A stretch of DNA of 64,000 nucleotides from Syngnathus acus (GCF_901709675.1 NC_051089.1:20499508-20563507); one strand, 5' to 3'. Positions 35,580 to 47,824 are shown, numbered from the stretch's first letter. The notes: a model not told the origin generated them from the letters alone. Translations and numbers: made by a program.

Positions 35580-36440
35580 AGACAGGGATAAAAAAAAGAT
35601 AGAAAGAGGAAAAAAAATCCCTATCAGCATCCAAAGGAACAAAAAAAGGATGTTACCACTGCTGCTGAGGTTCATTCCAGTACAGTGATGAAGAAGAATG
35701 AGCACAATAGTAAGCAAGTCAAGGAAGCGAGACAGGGTAAAAGAAGAGAGCGAGAGGCCGGCCATGTGTGAATCTAGGCCATTTTATGTTTCTATGTTGC
35801 CATCTGTTTGACAGCCATGGAGGCAGGCGCACCTACACCTTCTGTAGACCATTTAACATGAGGGCATTGTCTGGTGCTCTTTTAACACTAAACTAACTTA
35901 CCTTGGATAGCTAATTCACCCCCGCAATTAAGAGGAGAAATTTGTGTTGAAATTATTCATGCAAATGCATCCACCATTTTCACGTGTTTTTCAAATCCAC
36001 AAATATATTCTTAATTTCATAATGAACAAATATATGGACGGGAGCGAACAATCTCCCGTTTAAAAATTGGCAATTGAAAAATGGAAAACAAGCCTTATAT
36101 GATCTTCTATGAGGTAATTATTTTACACGTCACAAAAAACGGTTTTTTTGTGTGCTTCCGAAGAGCTTGTTTTGCCTTAACCCGAAAAACATTCTTATTC
36201 TGCAACAATTTCTTCGCCGTGCTCTTTGCATAGACACCCCCCCCTTCTTCCTTTTCTAACTGATGATGATGATGAAAATGATGAACTGTTTAAAGTTTGG
36301 GTTTTAGCTACTATATTTTCATTTATGGATATGGAATCTAGCTAGAATGAGTAGCAAGTTTATCATAAAAAATACATCCAACAAAATAACACATTTTCCC
36401 ACTTTAAAACAAAATACTTGTAGAGCACTTCTTTTACTTA
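35580..36440. other. unannotated intron sequence
   Basis: AT-rich; no gene. It contains a C-run at 36236-36243 and GATGAT repeats near 36263. Confidence 0.4.
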
Positions 36441-37793
36441 CCGTATTTTCCGCCCTAAAAGGCGCACCGGATTATAAGGCGCACCTTCAATGAACGGCCC
36501 ATTTTAAAACTTTGTCCATATATAAGGCGCACCGGATTATAAGGCGCATAAAATAGAAGCTATACTGCAACAAACTGAGTTGACTAGGGTTGCGGTATGC
36601 ATCCACTAGCCAATAACCCACGAGCCCTCTGTAACAATCGCGTTTCTCAAACGATCTCCTATAAAATGATCGGAACTGACTAAGTTCGATCTAACGCATT
36701 GGTACTACTTACCTATGTTTCCCTTCCATATCGATCCGTAGATTTACTCGAAACATTAACAGAGCAGCCTATTTTGACATGAAATAGCCTGGTACGTATA
36801 GCAGCTATCGTTATAGCATTAGCCATCCGCAAAAGTCCCACGAGCCTCAGCTCGCAATCTCCCATGAGCCTCAGCAAAGTGTAAACAATCGCGTTTCTCA
36901 AACGATCTCCTATAAAATGATCGGAACTGACTAAAGTTCGATCTAACGCATTGGTACTACTTACCTATGTTTCCCTTCCATATCGATCCGTAGATTTACT
37001 CGAAACATTAACAGAGCAGCCTATTTCACATGAAATAGCCTGGTACGTATAGCAGCTATCGTTATAGCATTAGCCATCCGCAAAGTCCCACGAGCCTCAG
37101 CTCGCAATCTCCCATGAGCCTCAGCAAGTGTAAACAATCGCGTTTCTCAAACGATCTCCTATAAAATGATCGGAACTGACTAAAGTTCGATCTAACGCAT
37201 TGGTACTACTTACCTATGTTTCCCTTCCATATCGATCCGTGGATTTACTCGAAACATTAACAGAGCAGCCTATTTTGACATGAAATAGCCTGGTACGTAT
37301 AGCAGCTATCGTTATAGCATTAGCCATCCGCAAAGTCCCACGAGCCTCAGCTCGCAATCTCCCATGAGCCTCAGCAAAGTGTAAACAATCGCGTTTCTCA
37401 AACGATCTCCTATAAAATGATCGGAACTGACTAAAGTTCGATCTAACACATTGGTACTGCTTACCTATGTTTCCCTTCCATATCAATCCGTAAATTTACT
37501 CGAAACATTAACGGAGCAGCCTATTTTTAAATGAAATAGCCTCGCGGGTACAACAGCTATTCGGTAACGCCCACTGACTACAGTTGCCGTAATGTTGGGA
37601 AGCGATGCGACCTTGTAATTTACTAGTCGTACTAAAACGTACTGAAACATTTTGGCAGAGCACTGTGTACAACCAGTATGGATCAACAAATTCATCAATT
37701 GATCCATATATAAGGCGCACTGACTATAAGGCGCACTGTCGCTTTTGAGAAATTTTAGGTTTTTAGGTGCGCCTTATAGGGCGGAAAATACGG
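36441..37793. mobile_element. MITE family B, copy 2 (1.35 kb, internal minisatellite)
   Basis: Inverted ends CCGTATTTTCCGCCCTAAAA and ..TATAGGGCGGAAAATACGG, with TA at 36439-36440 and 37794-37795. Near the left end ATTATAAGGCGCACC occurs more than once; GCGCACTGACTATAAGGCGC marks the right. The middle is about four tandem units of roughly 250 bp (CAATCGCGTTTCTCAAACGA recurs near 36634, 36885, 37132 and 37385). The repeated 60-90 codon frames are products of the unit. Confidence 0.92.
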
Positions 37794-37795
37794 TA

Positions 37796-38242
37796 ATTTG
37801 TTAGAAGAAATTGTTAGGAATTGACAATACTATTTTCCCAGTTGATATAATTGAAAAAATAATTCCAATAGAAAATCATTTATGGGACAGCTTATGCGCG
37901 GACGTATACAATATATTAAGCATTTGGCAAATGCTTCTACAGCGGCATAGAAGAAGTAGCAACACATGAAGAACGCCTTCCGGCTTCAAGATAAAGCCAG
38001 CTCGAGGGGAAAACAATTGCAGTTGCATTATGTTTCCTGACTTTTATTTCATAAACGAATGATATAAGACAATATAAGGCTTGCTTCCCGTTTTTTCAAT
38101 TTTTAAACAAGAAGCGTAAGATGGCTTGTTTCCGTTCATTGAGATATGTAAAAAATAAATAACGAATATATTTGTGGATTGGAAAAACACATGAAAATAA
38201 CAAATATATTTGTGGATCCGAAAACCGTGAATATCACGAAGG
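37796..38242. other. unannotated intron sequence
   Basis: AT-rich; AATATATTTGTGGAT phrases recur here and again near 39030-39150, on both sides of MITE A copy 2, suggesting an older tandem repeat into which it inserted. Confidence 0.45.
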
Positions 38243-38244
38243 TA

Positions 38245-39030
38245 CCGTTTTTTTCATGTATAATGCGCCCCCATGTATAATACGCACCCTAAAAATGGCA
38301 TGTCGCTGCTGGAAAAAAAGCCTGTACCCATGTATAATACGCACCCACATTTTGACTCCTACTTAAGTCCGTAAACGTAAAATTATTTCAGAAAAAAGAT
38401 CATCTTTGGGAACAACCGGATGTTATTCTGCCGGTCAGTATCACTGCGCATGCTCTAGCAAACTCGATAGCGGAGAAATGTTTCGGATTTGTGTAGGGTA
38501 CATTGTGACAGCAAACGAGCAGGTGATCGAGCAAGCGTCTGATACGAGAGCATTGTGTTCGTATGGAGCGTGTTTGAAGTGAACAGCAGAGAAGAAAGGA
38601 ACAAGGCAAAGTGTTGTGAAATAAAATATTACCTGTAATACGCATTTAGGTAGAGAACTGAACTCTCGCTCTTTATATAGCTGACGTGTCTTGCGCATCC
38701 GTTCTGCGCATCTGTAATGGCGGCCTCCGTATGATATCCGGTTTGCGATGGAGATTAAAAAACAAACAATATTTGACAATAACACACCATCAAGGATTGG
38801 ACCATCGCATCAAACGATGTGTCGTCAATTATGAATTTTACTGACTAAGTGTGTTGGGTAGGATGGCTGAATGCGATGCGCGATTGACAACAAACAAGAA
38901 GAAAGGTGATTTCAAGTTTTATTTCGAGGGAGATTTTCTTCAAAAATTGTTGTACCCATGTATAATACGCACCCAAGATTTTAGGACAATAAATTAGTTA
39001 AGTTTTGCGCATTATACATGGAAAAAACGG
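38245..39030. mobile_element. MITE family A, copy 2
   Basis: Ends CCGTTTTTTTCATGTATAAT and the inverse (..ATTATACATGGAAAAAACGG), with TA at 38243-38244 and 39031-39032. GTATAATACGCACCC is doubled at the left. It shares almost its whole interior with copy 3, including a short frame from ATG 38863 (MAECDARLTTNKKKGDF..) conserved in both copies. Confidence 0.92.
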
Positions 39031-39183
39031 TATTTGTGGATCTGAAAACCACGTGAAAATCATGAATATAATTGTGGATTGGAATAACACGTGAAAATCA
39101 CCAATATATTTGTGGATCTGAAAAACATAGGAAAATCGCGGCTGTATTTGTGTGAGTAAATGTTTACAAAATGGTGATTTTAC

Positions 39184-39291
39184 TGGCAACAAGTTCAAGG
39201 TGTACCTCGCCTATTGCCCGAAGTCAGCTGGGATATGCTCCAGCTGACTTATCATTCGTGATGATAAACGGTTTAGAAAATGCTTGGATGG
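39184..39291 (+). mobile_element. old SINE 3' fragment
   Basis: TTCAAGGTGTACCTCGCCTA, GGGATATGCTCCAGC and AACGGTTTAGAAAATGCTTG line up with the last 110 bp of the SINE at 31947 but are much diverged. It has no head. Confidence 0.6.
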
Positions 39292-39672
39292 AATTTTTAC
39301 ACAAATCTCTCCCCATACTAAGAGCCCCAACCTTTGTATATCAGCGGGTTTACACAACGACACAATAGTTTTGGAGCAGCAGCATACAAAAACAACAGAT
39401 TACAAGCAATAAGTAGAATTTCCCAGGATGTGCACCACTACTTTAGGGCTCACAACTGAATACAACCTGTTCATCAGAACAGCCTAACGGTGACTTCATT
39501 GAGTTTAGTCACATCAGACAACATGCCCTCAAACTACACAAATTTTGAGCTATATAAGAATGTGCAATTAGAGACCTGTATAATACACTTTGAAAATGCC
39601 ACAGTGGGGGCAACAACTATATTGGTTTGTGCTAAGGTAGTGCTAGGTTTTTTTCTGTTACGCTCCGCAAAA

Positions 39673-39763
39673 TGTCAATTGTCAATTGTTTGTCTATGTG
39701 AAGCCCTTTGAGACTGCTTGTGATTTAGGGCTATACAAATAAACTTGACTTGACTTGAAAAAA
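39673..39763 (+). mobile_element. L2-type LINE 3' tail fragment
   Basis: Nearly identical to 569-651, including TGTCAATTGTTTGTCTATGT, and ends in ACTTGACTTGACTTGA. Confidence 0.75.
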
Positions 39764-39903
39764 GAGGAAAATATTAACCTCAGTTACTATGAATTTGTCT
39801 ATTAAATTGTAATAAGTACACCTCCATAACATTGTATCTAATTATCATGTTCCCCTGGTGGGCCTGTTTTGCTATTTGAGATGCACTGCTTTAAGGAGAC
39901 ATA

Positions 39904-40915
39904 CCGTTTTGGCCCAAATATAAGACGATGTTTTTTGCATTGAAATAAGACTGAATAAATGGGGGTCGTCTTACATTCGGGGTCTAGACATTATAACCAT
40001 TCACAACACTAGATGGTGCCAGATATCTTTAAAGTGAAGTTACGTCACGGCGCCTTAAGTCTCGCGTGAGTTACCTCAGCTTATCGTGATTGTTGGAGCT
40101 CGTGCGCAACGGTAAGTTAAAGGTTGCAGGTATCGACTGAGTATGTTGCTGTCATCGTGTGCATCTTTGACACAAAGTGAGTACCGTAATTTTCGGACTA
40201 TAAGTCGCACCGGAGTATAAGTCGCACCAGCCATAAAATGCCCAAAAAAGTGAAAAAAAAACCATATATGTATATAAATCGCTCCTGAGTATAAGTCGCC
40301 CCCCCACCCAAACTATGAAAAAAAACCGCGACTTATAGTCCGAAAATTACGGTATATACATTTCATTGTTACTACTGTCCACTGTTGTGCCGTTTGTCCG
40401 ATCGCGGTTTGCTTCGTGTGGGCGCCGTTTGATTGACAGCTCCGGCACGCTCCTTTAAGTTCGCCTCGCATCGTATGAGTAGCCGTTACGCAGCGGCACG
40501 GCAACTAATGGTCGCCAGCAAATGTGTTTTGTTGTCTCGATGACTTATGTTTGGTGTGTTGCCGAGAGTATTTCATTTATGGTTATTTAGTATAGCGGAA
40601 CCGTTATGCGCAGTTAGTTATGTAATGTGTGCCGTCTACGAGTGTTGTGTGACGTCAGATGTTGAGCGGTGACTTACGCATTGTATTTCTGTCTGTGGCA
40701 GAACCACACCCACACACCCCACAAACTACACACACCCTTCACACGCTTCACACAATACCCTTTTGCCAATTTGCCTGTATGCCCACAGTGCCTGTTACTT
40801 TTTTGCCAATAATTCAGTAAAGCAATCAAAACTGAACCACGTCTTCCCTCCTGTGTTCTGACCGACACCCGGGGGCGAAAAGAGCATAACCATCCGAGCC
40901 AAGAATCGGGGTCGT

Positions 40916-40920
<5 letters not shown>
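39904..40920. mobile_element. MITE family E (right end eroded)
   Basis: The left end after TA reads CCGTTTTGGCCCAAATATAA then GACGATG; the right side ends GAATCGGGGTCGTCTTATAT, the inverse of the subterminal ATAAGACGA motif. It then dissolves into a TA microsatellite, so the right CCGT end is lost. A short MITE C is nested at 40184. There is no open frame of note. Confidence 0.6.
40184..40352. mobile_element. MITE family C, minimal copy (169 bp)
   Basis: Ends CCGTAATTTTCGGACTATAA and the inverse (..TAGTCCGAAAATTACGG), TA on both sides. GTATAAGTCGCACC is doubled at the left. It consists of little more than the two ends, so it shows the minimal mobile unit of this family. Confidence 0.93.
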
Positions 40921-40953
<33 letters not shown>

Positions 40954-40978
40954 AAAGATCTATTCTATTCTATATATG

Positions 40979-41028
<50 letters not shown>

Positions 41029-41030
41029 TT
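40918..41030. repeat. (TA)n microsatellite
   Basis: Two TA blocks separated by a TCTATTCTATTC stretch. Confidence 0.9.
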
Positions 41031-42395
41031 ATATACTATGGAAAACTGACATTTTAACTGCTGGCATTCAAATGGAGTATATGGTCTTGGGATTAAATTA
41101 AAATATAAGTAAGGCATGTTGAGCATCACATCATAAGAATGAGACAGACCACGTTCCAAAACCATCTGATTTCAACGGGATTTGCTTCTATTCAAGATTC
41201 ATGACAGTCAGTCACCCACTAATAATTCTCAATTTAGACAAGAACTACATATGAATCCACTGACAGTTGTCACATTATGAACACTATGTTAGCATAAATG
41301 AACGATAAACCATATTGCAATGTGTTCGCCAACCAGCGCCACAAGGCGAAAGCTGTCATCATTATTTTAGTTGGAACATTGGTATCAAAGTCATGAAAAA
41401 AAGATACTTCATCTGCATTATTCATGATTCATTCTGTTAAAAAACGCTTATCTTAATGGAGAGTGGCATTAAAAGTGTTTACCATCACATCTGATCTCAG
41501 CAATTCAACATGTAGCATTTTTCACCCATGATGCATTAAAATACAAGTACAAATGTAAAAGGTGGCTAATAACCGTCCACCCTACTCGGGCTCAAACATA
41601 CGCTTCTAAAAGCACTTAATTCCGGTGTTAAACACGCTAGCTGTGTAAGAATTAGTTTATCTTAGCAATTAGCATAACTTCAGTCATTCCTTGATATCCC
41701 TTTAAAGGAATGATACTTTTTAGATGTGTAGCTTATTTGCCACCATGGAGGTAATGGTTACTGACTCTAGAGTGAGTTTGCAACGTGATGACCCACATTA
41801 GTAGTCAGCAAAACTTGTTGTTAGCTAGGTAGTTGTGGTGTAAGTACCACCAAGCTCGACTCGACTGCTTATTCGCTTTAATCAAATTCACCAATCTCAC
41901 ACTTTTTCACGAATATCGGCTGATAATTATCGCCACAGATCAATCAGAGCAGCCCTGATTTTAGTAAGGAAAATGCTAATTATGACCCGCTAACCGCTAA
42001 TTTTCAAGCATTGACTTCTGGCATTTAAATCGTTGTCTTATTACATGCTCAAACACAGTTAGCGGACGGTAAACACACTTTAAGAGAAGACAAAAGGATG
42101 GGGTCTGACGACACTGGGAAAAGCGGCTACTGTATTGTATTTAAACTGTTCTATTTCAAATAAAACAGAATATTAACAAGCATGGAGCATATTTGAAAAA
42201 TTCAAGAAACACTGTGTTAAGTAACCTAAATGAATTATGTTCATTTTGTCTTTGATAAATTCCTGGCTTTTTAACTTACTAACAACTTTGCAGTCTACCG
42301 AATCTTTTTACTATATATGACTGCGTACCAAATGGCCATATTAAATGGTAAAATCCATGTCCCAAACCTTATTATGAATAAACAAATATGGCAAA
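41031..42395. other. unannotated intron sequence
   Basis: About 1.4 kb without a gene or recognised repeat. Confidence 0.45.
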
Positions 42396-43097
42396 GTAAG
42401 CTCAGCGCCTCCTGTACTTCCTGCGGAAACTCAGGCGAGCAAGTGCTCCTCCGGCCGTCATGGCTACATTCTACCGTGGCACCATTGTGAGCGTCCTCTC
42501 CAGTTATATCGCTGTCTGGGGTGGTAGCTGCACTGAATACAACATGAAGGCCCTGCAGTGCATAGTGAACATGGCTGGTAAGATTATTGGTGCTTCACTC
42601 CCCTCCCTGAAGGACATTTACACCTCCCATCTCACCCGCAAGGCGACCACGATTGTGAGTGATGTGAGTCACCCCGCTCACTCTTTGTTCGATCTTCTGC
42701 CCTCTGGGAAGAGGTTGAGGAGCCTGCGCTCCCGCACCACCAGACTCACCAACAGCTTCATTCTCCAGGCTGTTAGGATCCTGAACTCTCTCCCCCCTTC
42801 TGCGTAGCGTCCTGTACTTTTGCGCTATATTCTGACTGTCTGCTGTATGCACACTTGCTCCATTTTTGCTCCTCTTATTTATTGTGTTATTTGTTTATTT
42901 ATTATTATTTATTCATCCCTCTTATTTATTCATTGTTTGTGCCTTCTTGTTTTTATTTTTTTGTGTTGTTTACTTGTATGTATATATTGTGTACTATGTC
43001 TTGTCACCGTGGGATAGTGGGAACGTTATTTCGATTTCTTTGTGTGTCTTGGCATGTGAAGAAATTCACAATAAAGCAGACTTTGACTTTGATGCCA
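42396..43097 (+). mobile_element. 5'-truncated LINE, 3' end with RT C-terminus
   Basis: The frame at 42460-42807 reads ATFYRGTIVSVLSSYIAVWG, a KIIGASLPSLKDIY block and LLPSGKRLRSLRSRTT, matching the C-terminus of the LINE at 12430-15720 in order but clearly diverged. It is followed by an untranslated T-rich tail ending AATAAAGCAGACTTTGACTT. Everything upstream of the C-terminus is missing, the usual result of incomplete reverse transcription. Confidence 0.85.
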
Positions 43098-43678
43098 ATG
43101 GACCCTACCTGTGAGGGTGGACTGGGGGAGCATCAAGAAAGAAGAGATGAAGATACTACTGGTGAGTGGAGTAAATGGAGATGAGCTGAAAATGAAATGA
43201 GTACAAATGTAAGGTCAACAGACCAAGCACAGATGATGGAAATGAGGATAACATGGTAGCGTGTGACATGAAGCGTGAATGGAGTGATGCAAGGCAAGAC
43301 TAATGCAGCTGCTGGGCATCTCACTGTTATGAATAAAAATGGATGTAACCATTTTGGTTTTACTTTGTTAATTGGAACTGAAAAAAGAATTGCCGAACGC
43401 AATCAACCATTTTCCCACTGCTTTATACACCCCCAAGATGAGCAATGGACTGTCCATGCAAAATGCATGCCACCAATTAATAATTTATTCGGCTTTTATT
43501 TCCCATCTCATGCCGAGTTATGAGATTGAAAAAAAACCATGAGCTGATGTAATTCAGGTACTGTTTCCACAAACAATTTCTCATTTCTTTGAGTTTTATC
43601 AACTGGATTCTTACTGATTCTGTCTCTAGTAAAATACGATGAGAATATCATCAAGTAACATGTCATATTTGCAGCAAC
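43098..43678. other. unannotated intron sequence
   Basis: No gene; nothing recognised. Confidence 0.4.
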
Positions 43679-43680
43679 TA

Positions 43681-44455
43681 CCGTAATTTTCCATGTAAAA
43701 TACGCCCCCGTGCATAATACTAAAAATGGCATGTCGATGCTGGAAAAAAGCCTGTACCCATGTATAATACGCACCCAAATTTTTACTCTTACTTAAGTCC
43801 GTAAACGTAAAATTATTTCAGAAAAAAGATCATCTTCGGGAACAACCGGATGTTATTCTGCCGGTCAGTATCACTGCGCATGCGCTAGCAAACTCGATAG
43901 CGAAGAAATGTTTCGGATTTGTGTAGGGTACATTGTGACAGCAAACGAGCAGGTGATCGAGCAAGCGTCTGATACGAGAGCATTGTGTTCGTATGGAGCG
44001 TGTTTGAAGTGAACAGCAGAGAAGAAAGGAACAAGGCAAAGTGTTGTGAAATAAAATATTACCTGTAATACGCATTTAGAACTGAACTCTCGCTCTTTAT
44101 ATAGCTGACGTGTCTTGCGCATCCGTTCTGTGCATCTGTAATGGCGGCCTCCGTATGATATCCGGTTTGCGATGGAGATTAAAAAACAAACAATATTTGA
44201 CAATAACACACCATCAAGGATTGCACCATCGCATCAAACGATGTGTCGTCAATTATGAATTTTACTGACTAAGAGTGTTGGGCAGGATGGCTGAATGCGA
44301 TGCGCGATTGACAACAAACAAGAAGAAAGGTGATTTCAAGTTTTATTTCGAGGGAGATTTTCTTCAAAAATGGTTGTACCCATGCATAATGCGCACCCCA
44401 GATTTTAGGACAATAAATTAGTTAAATTTTGCGCATTATGCATGGGAAATCACGG
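43681..44455. mobile_element. MITE family A, copy 3
   Basis: Ends CCGTAATTTTCCATGTAAAA and ..GCATGGGAAATCACGG, TA at both borders. The interior is almost the same as copy 2 with small indels, so copies 2 and 3 share a recent source. The termini have drifted more than the interior. Confidence 0.88.
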
Positions 44456-45170
44456 TAATAGTAATATACAACAAGAGCTGTGGGTGTGCTTGAGCTCTTA
44501 TCATACAGTTTAAGTTGAGTTTTGCTAAGGCGTAAGATGCAAAATATTAAAATATATTATTTTGTTCTTTATTTTGACTTGACTCATAGGTTTATTTAAA
44601 AAGAGCGAAACACGACTGTTCAATTTGTTGTACGTGTCACAAAACACGGAAGTGATCCATGTATGATTCTTTACGCACCTTAGAGCTGAAGTAAAAAAAA
44701 AAAAGGATGTGTGGATCGGTATCAAAAAGAGCACATCCTAATGAAATCGGTTCGGAAGCCCAAATTTTTTTATCAGGACATCACTACTTGATGGCTTTCA
44801 CAAACATTTGATAACTTCTGGTAATTTATTGGAATCTCTCAAGCCAACAAGGCGTTAAGGCAGACATACGTATCTTAACGTTTCCAAACCTGCAAAATGA
44901 GACATTCATTCAAAATATTGGCAAAAAGGACTACTTTGAAGCTGTCAGCAAATCTCATTAGTCCATTTCTGGCATTGAATCTAAACATATCCCTGATTAT
45001 CGATGCTATTTCCCAGGTATAAAAATTTGCCTTTGCTCTCCCGTTGTGCTGTTAATTCAGGCCCAGTGAATTTCTACCTAACACCCAAAGAAATTCTGAG
45101 AGAGTAAAGCATGAGATTTGAAAAAGCAGAGGTGTGGTGCGATGGGTGCAATTATGAAAAAATATTTAAA
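44456..45170. other. unannotated intron sequence
   Basis: No gene; an A-run at 44692-44703. Confidence 0.4.
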
Positions 45171-45434
45171 TACTGCAATACCATCCATCCATCCATCCAT
45201 CCATCCATCCATCCATCCATCTTCTTCCGCTTATTCGGGGTCATGACTCCCAGACTTCCCTCTCCCCAGCCACTTCATCCAGCTCATCCCGGGGGATCCC
45301 AAGGCGTTCCCAGGCCAGCTGAGAGACATAGTCTCTCCAGCGCGTCCTGGGTCGTCTCCTAACGGTGGGACATGCCCGGAACACCTCCCCAGGGAGGCGT
45401 ACAGGAGGCATCCTGGTGACATGCCCAAGCCACC

Positions 45435-45985
45435 TCATCCGGCTCCTCTCAACGTGGAGGAGCAGCGGCTGTACTCTCTGGACACCCTGCGGAGGAAACT
45501 CATTTTGGCCGCTCTGGCATCAATGATACAGTTGGTACGGCACCCCGTACTCCCGAAGCATCCTCCACAGAACCTCCCGAGGGACACGGTCGAACGCCTT
45601 CTCCAAGTCCACAAAACACATGTCGACTGGTTGAGTGAACTCCCATGCACCCTCGAGGATCCTGCCGAGGGTATAGAGCTGGTCCACTGTTCCACGGCCA
45701 GGACGAAAAACCACACTGCTCCTCCTGAATCCGAGATTCGACCTCCCGACGGACCCTCTTCTCCAGCACCCCTGAATAGACTTTACCAGGGAGGCTGAGG
45801 AGTGAGATTCCTCTGTAGTTGGAACACACCCTCCGGTCCCCCTTCTTAAAGAGGGGAACCACCACCCCAGTCTGCCAATCCAGAGGCACCGTCCCCGATG
45901 TCCACGCAATGCTGTGGAGGCGTGTCAGCCATGACAGCCCCACAACATCCAGAGCCTTTAAAAACTCCGGGCAGATCTCATCCAC
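45435..45985 (-). pseudogene. RTE-like LINE, reverse transcriptase remnant
   Basis: From 45985 the frame reads [32 protein letters not shown] and NYRGISLLSLPGKVY. Then a frameshift near 45730 moves to the frame with RPGRGTVDQLYTLGRIL and MCFVDLEKAFDRV (first catalytic Asp). After REYGVPYQLYH the sequence jumps to the C-terminal MSFLRRVSREYSR block, so the double-Asp catalytic motif and much of the thumb are absent. The break is a deletion, since flanking blocks are well conserved. Confidence 0.8.
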
Positions 45986-47361
45986 CCCTGGGGCCTTGCC
46001 CCGAGGAGTTTTTTAACTACCTCAGTGACTTCGATCCCAGAGATTGGAGAGTCCAACTCAGAGTCTCCAGGCTCTGCTTCCAGAATGGATGCCGTGTCGG
46101 TGGAATTGAGGCGGTCTTCGAAGTATTCTGCCCAACGACTCACGACGTCCCGAGTCGAGGTCAGCAGCACGCAATCTCCACTGTAAACAGTGTTGACTGA
46201 GACACTGGTGGTGGACCAGAATTTCCTCGAAGCCGTCCGGAAGTCATTCTCTATGGCCTCGCCAAACTCCTCCCACGCCCGAGTTTTTGCCTCAGCAACC
46301 GCCGATGCCGCGTTCTGCTTGGCCATCCGGTACCCGTCGGCTGCCTCCGGAGTCCCACAGGCCAAAACGGCCCGATAGGACTCCTTCAGTTTGACGGCAT
46401 CCCTTACCGCCGTTGTCCACCAGCGGGTTCGGGGATTGCCGCCACGACAGGCACCGACCACCTTACAACCACAGCTCCGGTCAGCTGCCTTAACAATGGA
46501 GGCACGGAACATGGTCCACTCAGACTCAATGTCCCTCGCCTCCTCCGGGATGTGGGAAAAGCTCTGCCGGAGGTGGGAGTTGAAGCTCTTCCTGACAGGG
46601 GATTCTGCCAGACGTTCCCAGCAGACCCTCACAGCACATTTGGGTCTGCCAGGTCGGACCGGCATCTTCCTCCACCATCGGAGCCAACCCACCACCAGGT
46701 GGTGATCAGTTGACAGCTCCGCCCCTCTCTTCACCCGAGTGTCCAAAACATGCGGCCGCAAATACGATGACACGACTACAAAGATCATTGAACTGCGGCC
46801 TAGGGTGTCCTGGTGCCAAGTGCACACATGGACACCCTTATGTTTGAACATGGTGTTCACTATCGACAATAATAGAACACCGCTCGGGTTCAGATCGGGG
46901 GTGCCATTCCTCCCAATCACGCCCTTCCAGATCTCACAGTCATTGCCCATGTGAGCATTGAAGTCACCCAGTAGAACGATGGAGTCCCCAGAAGGAGCGC
47001 CCTCCAGCACTTCTTCCAAGGACTCCAAAAAGGGTGGGTACTCTGAGCTGCCGTTTGGTGCATAGAAACAAACAACAGTCAGGACCCGTCCTCCCACCCG
47101 AATGCGGAGGGAGGCTACCCTCTCGCTCACCGGGGTGAACCCCAATGTGCAGGTGCCCAGCCGGGGGGCAATAAGTATACCCACACCTGCTTGACGCCTC
47201 TCACCGTGGGCAACTCCAGAGGGGAAGAGAGTCCAGCCCCTCTTGAGAGGGCTTGTATCGGAACCCAAACTGTGTGTGGAGGCAAGTCGAACTATGTCTA
47301 GTCGGAACTTTTCTGCCTCGCACACCAGCTCGGGCTCCTTTCCAGAGAGGTGACATTCCAT
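45958..47361 (-). pseudogene. RTE-like LINE, endonuclease and linker
   Basis: Open for 467 codons. Endonuclease blocks: [37 protein letters not shown], and [14 protein letters not shown] with the catalytic His. Then comes a linker rich in [20 protein letters not shown]-type phrases. The upstream TWNVTSL start lies in another frame (near 47360), and the link to RT is shifted near 46010, so at least two frameshifts break the protein. Confidence 0.82.
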
Positions 47362-47824
47362 GTCCCAAGAGCCAGCTTCTGTAGCCGGGGATCAGACCGC
47401 CAAGGTCCCTGCCTTTGGCTGCCGTCCAGCTTACTATGCACCCGACCCCTTTGGCCCCTCCCACAGGTGGTAAGCCCATGGGAAGGGGGACCCACGTTTC
47501 CTTTTCAGGCTGTGCCCGGCCGGGCCCCATGGGCGAAGGCCTGGCCACCAGATGCTTGCCTTCAAGCCCCACCTCCACGCTTGGCTCCAGAGGGGGGCCC
47601 CGGTGACCCGCATCCCGGCGAGGGAAAACTGAGTCCATATATATTTTTCTTCATCAGGGGTTTTTTGAGCCGTGCTTTGTCTGGCCCCTCACCTAGGACC
47701 CGTTTGCCATGGGTGACCCTACCAGGGGCGTGAAGCCCCAGACAACATGGCTCCTAGAATCATTGGGACACGCAAACCCCTCAACCACGATAAGGTGACG
47801 ACTCACGGAGGGGTACTGCAATAC

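Larger units (their letters stand above)
45182..47813 (-). mobile_element. RTE-like LINE, full extent but internally deleted
   Basis: An exact 11-bp duplication, TACTGCAATAC, brackets it (45171-45181 and 47814-47824), so both original ends are present. On the minus strand the 5' leader has TTTGCCATGGGTGACC-like phrases on its inverse; endonuclease and partial RT follow, and the 3' end is AATAAGCGGAAGAAGATGGA with GATG repeats. At 2.6 kb it is short for this type; much of the RT palm is deleted. Clade assignment is tentative. Confidence 0.85.

Noticed and set aside
36634-37400. Regularly spaced repeats, CRISPR-like at first sight
   Set aside because: Units are contiguous 250-bp tandem repeats without unique spacers, inside a eukaryotic MITE.
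37214-37486. 90-codon frame repeated at 58397-58669
   Set aside because: Repeated because the MITE B minisatellite is repeated; it ends arbitrarily in the unit and has no protein features.
42460-42807. Independent 115-codon host gene
   Set aside because: Matches the RT C-terminus of the LINE at 12430-15720 and is followed by a LINE-type 3' tail.
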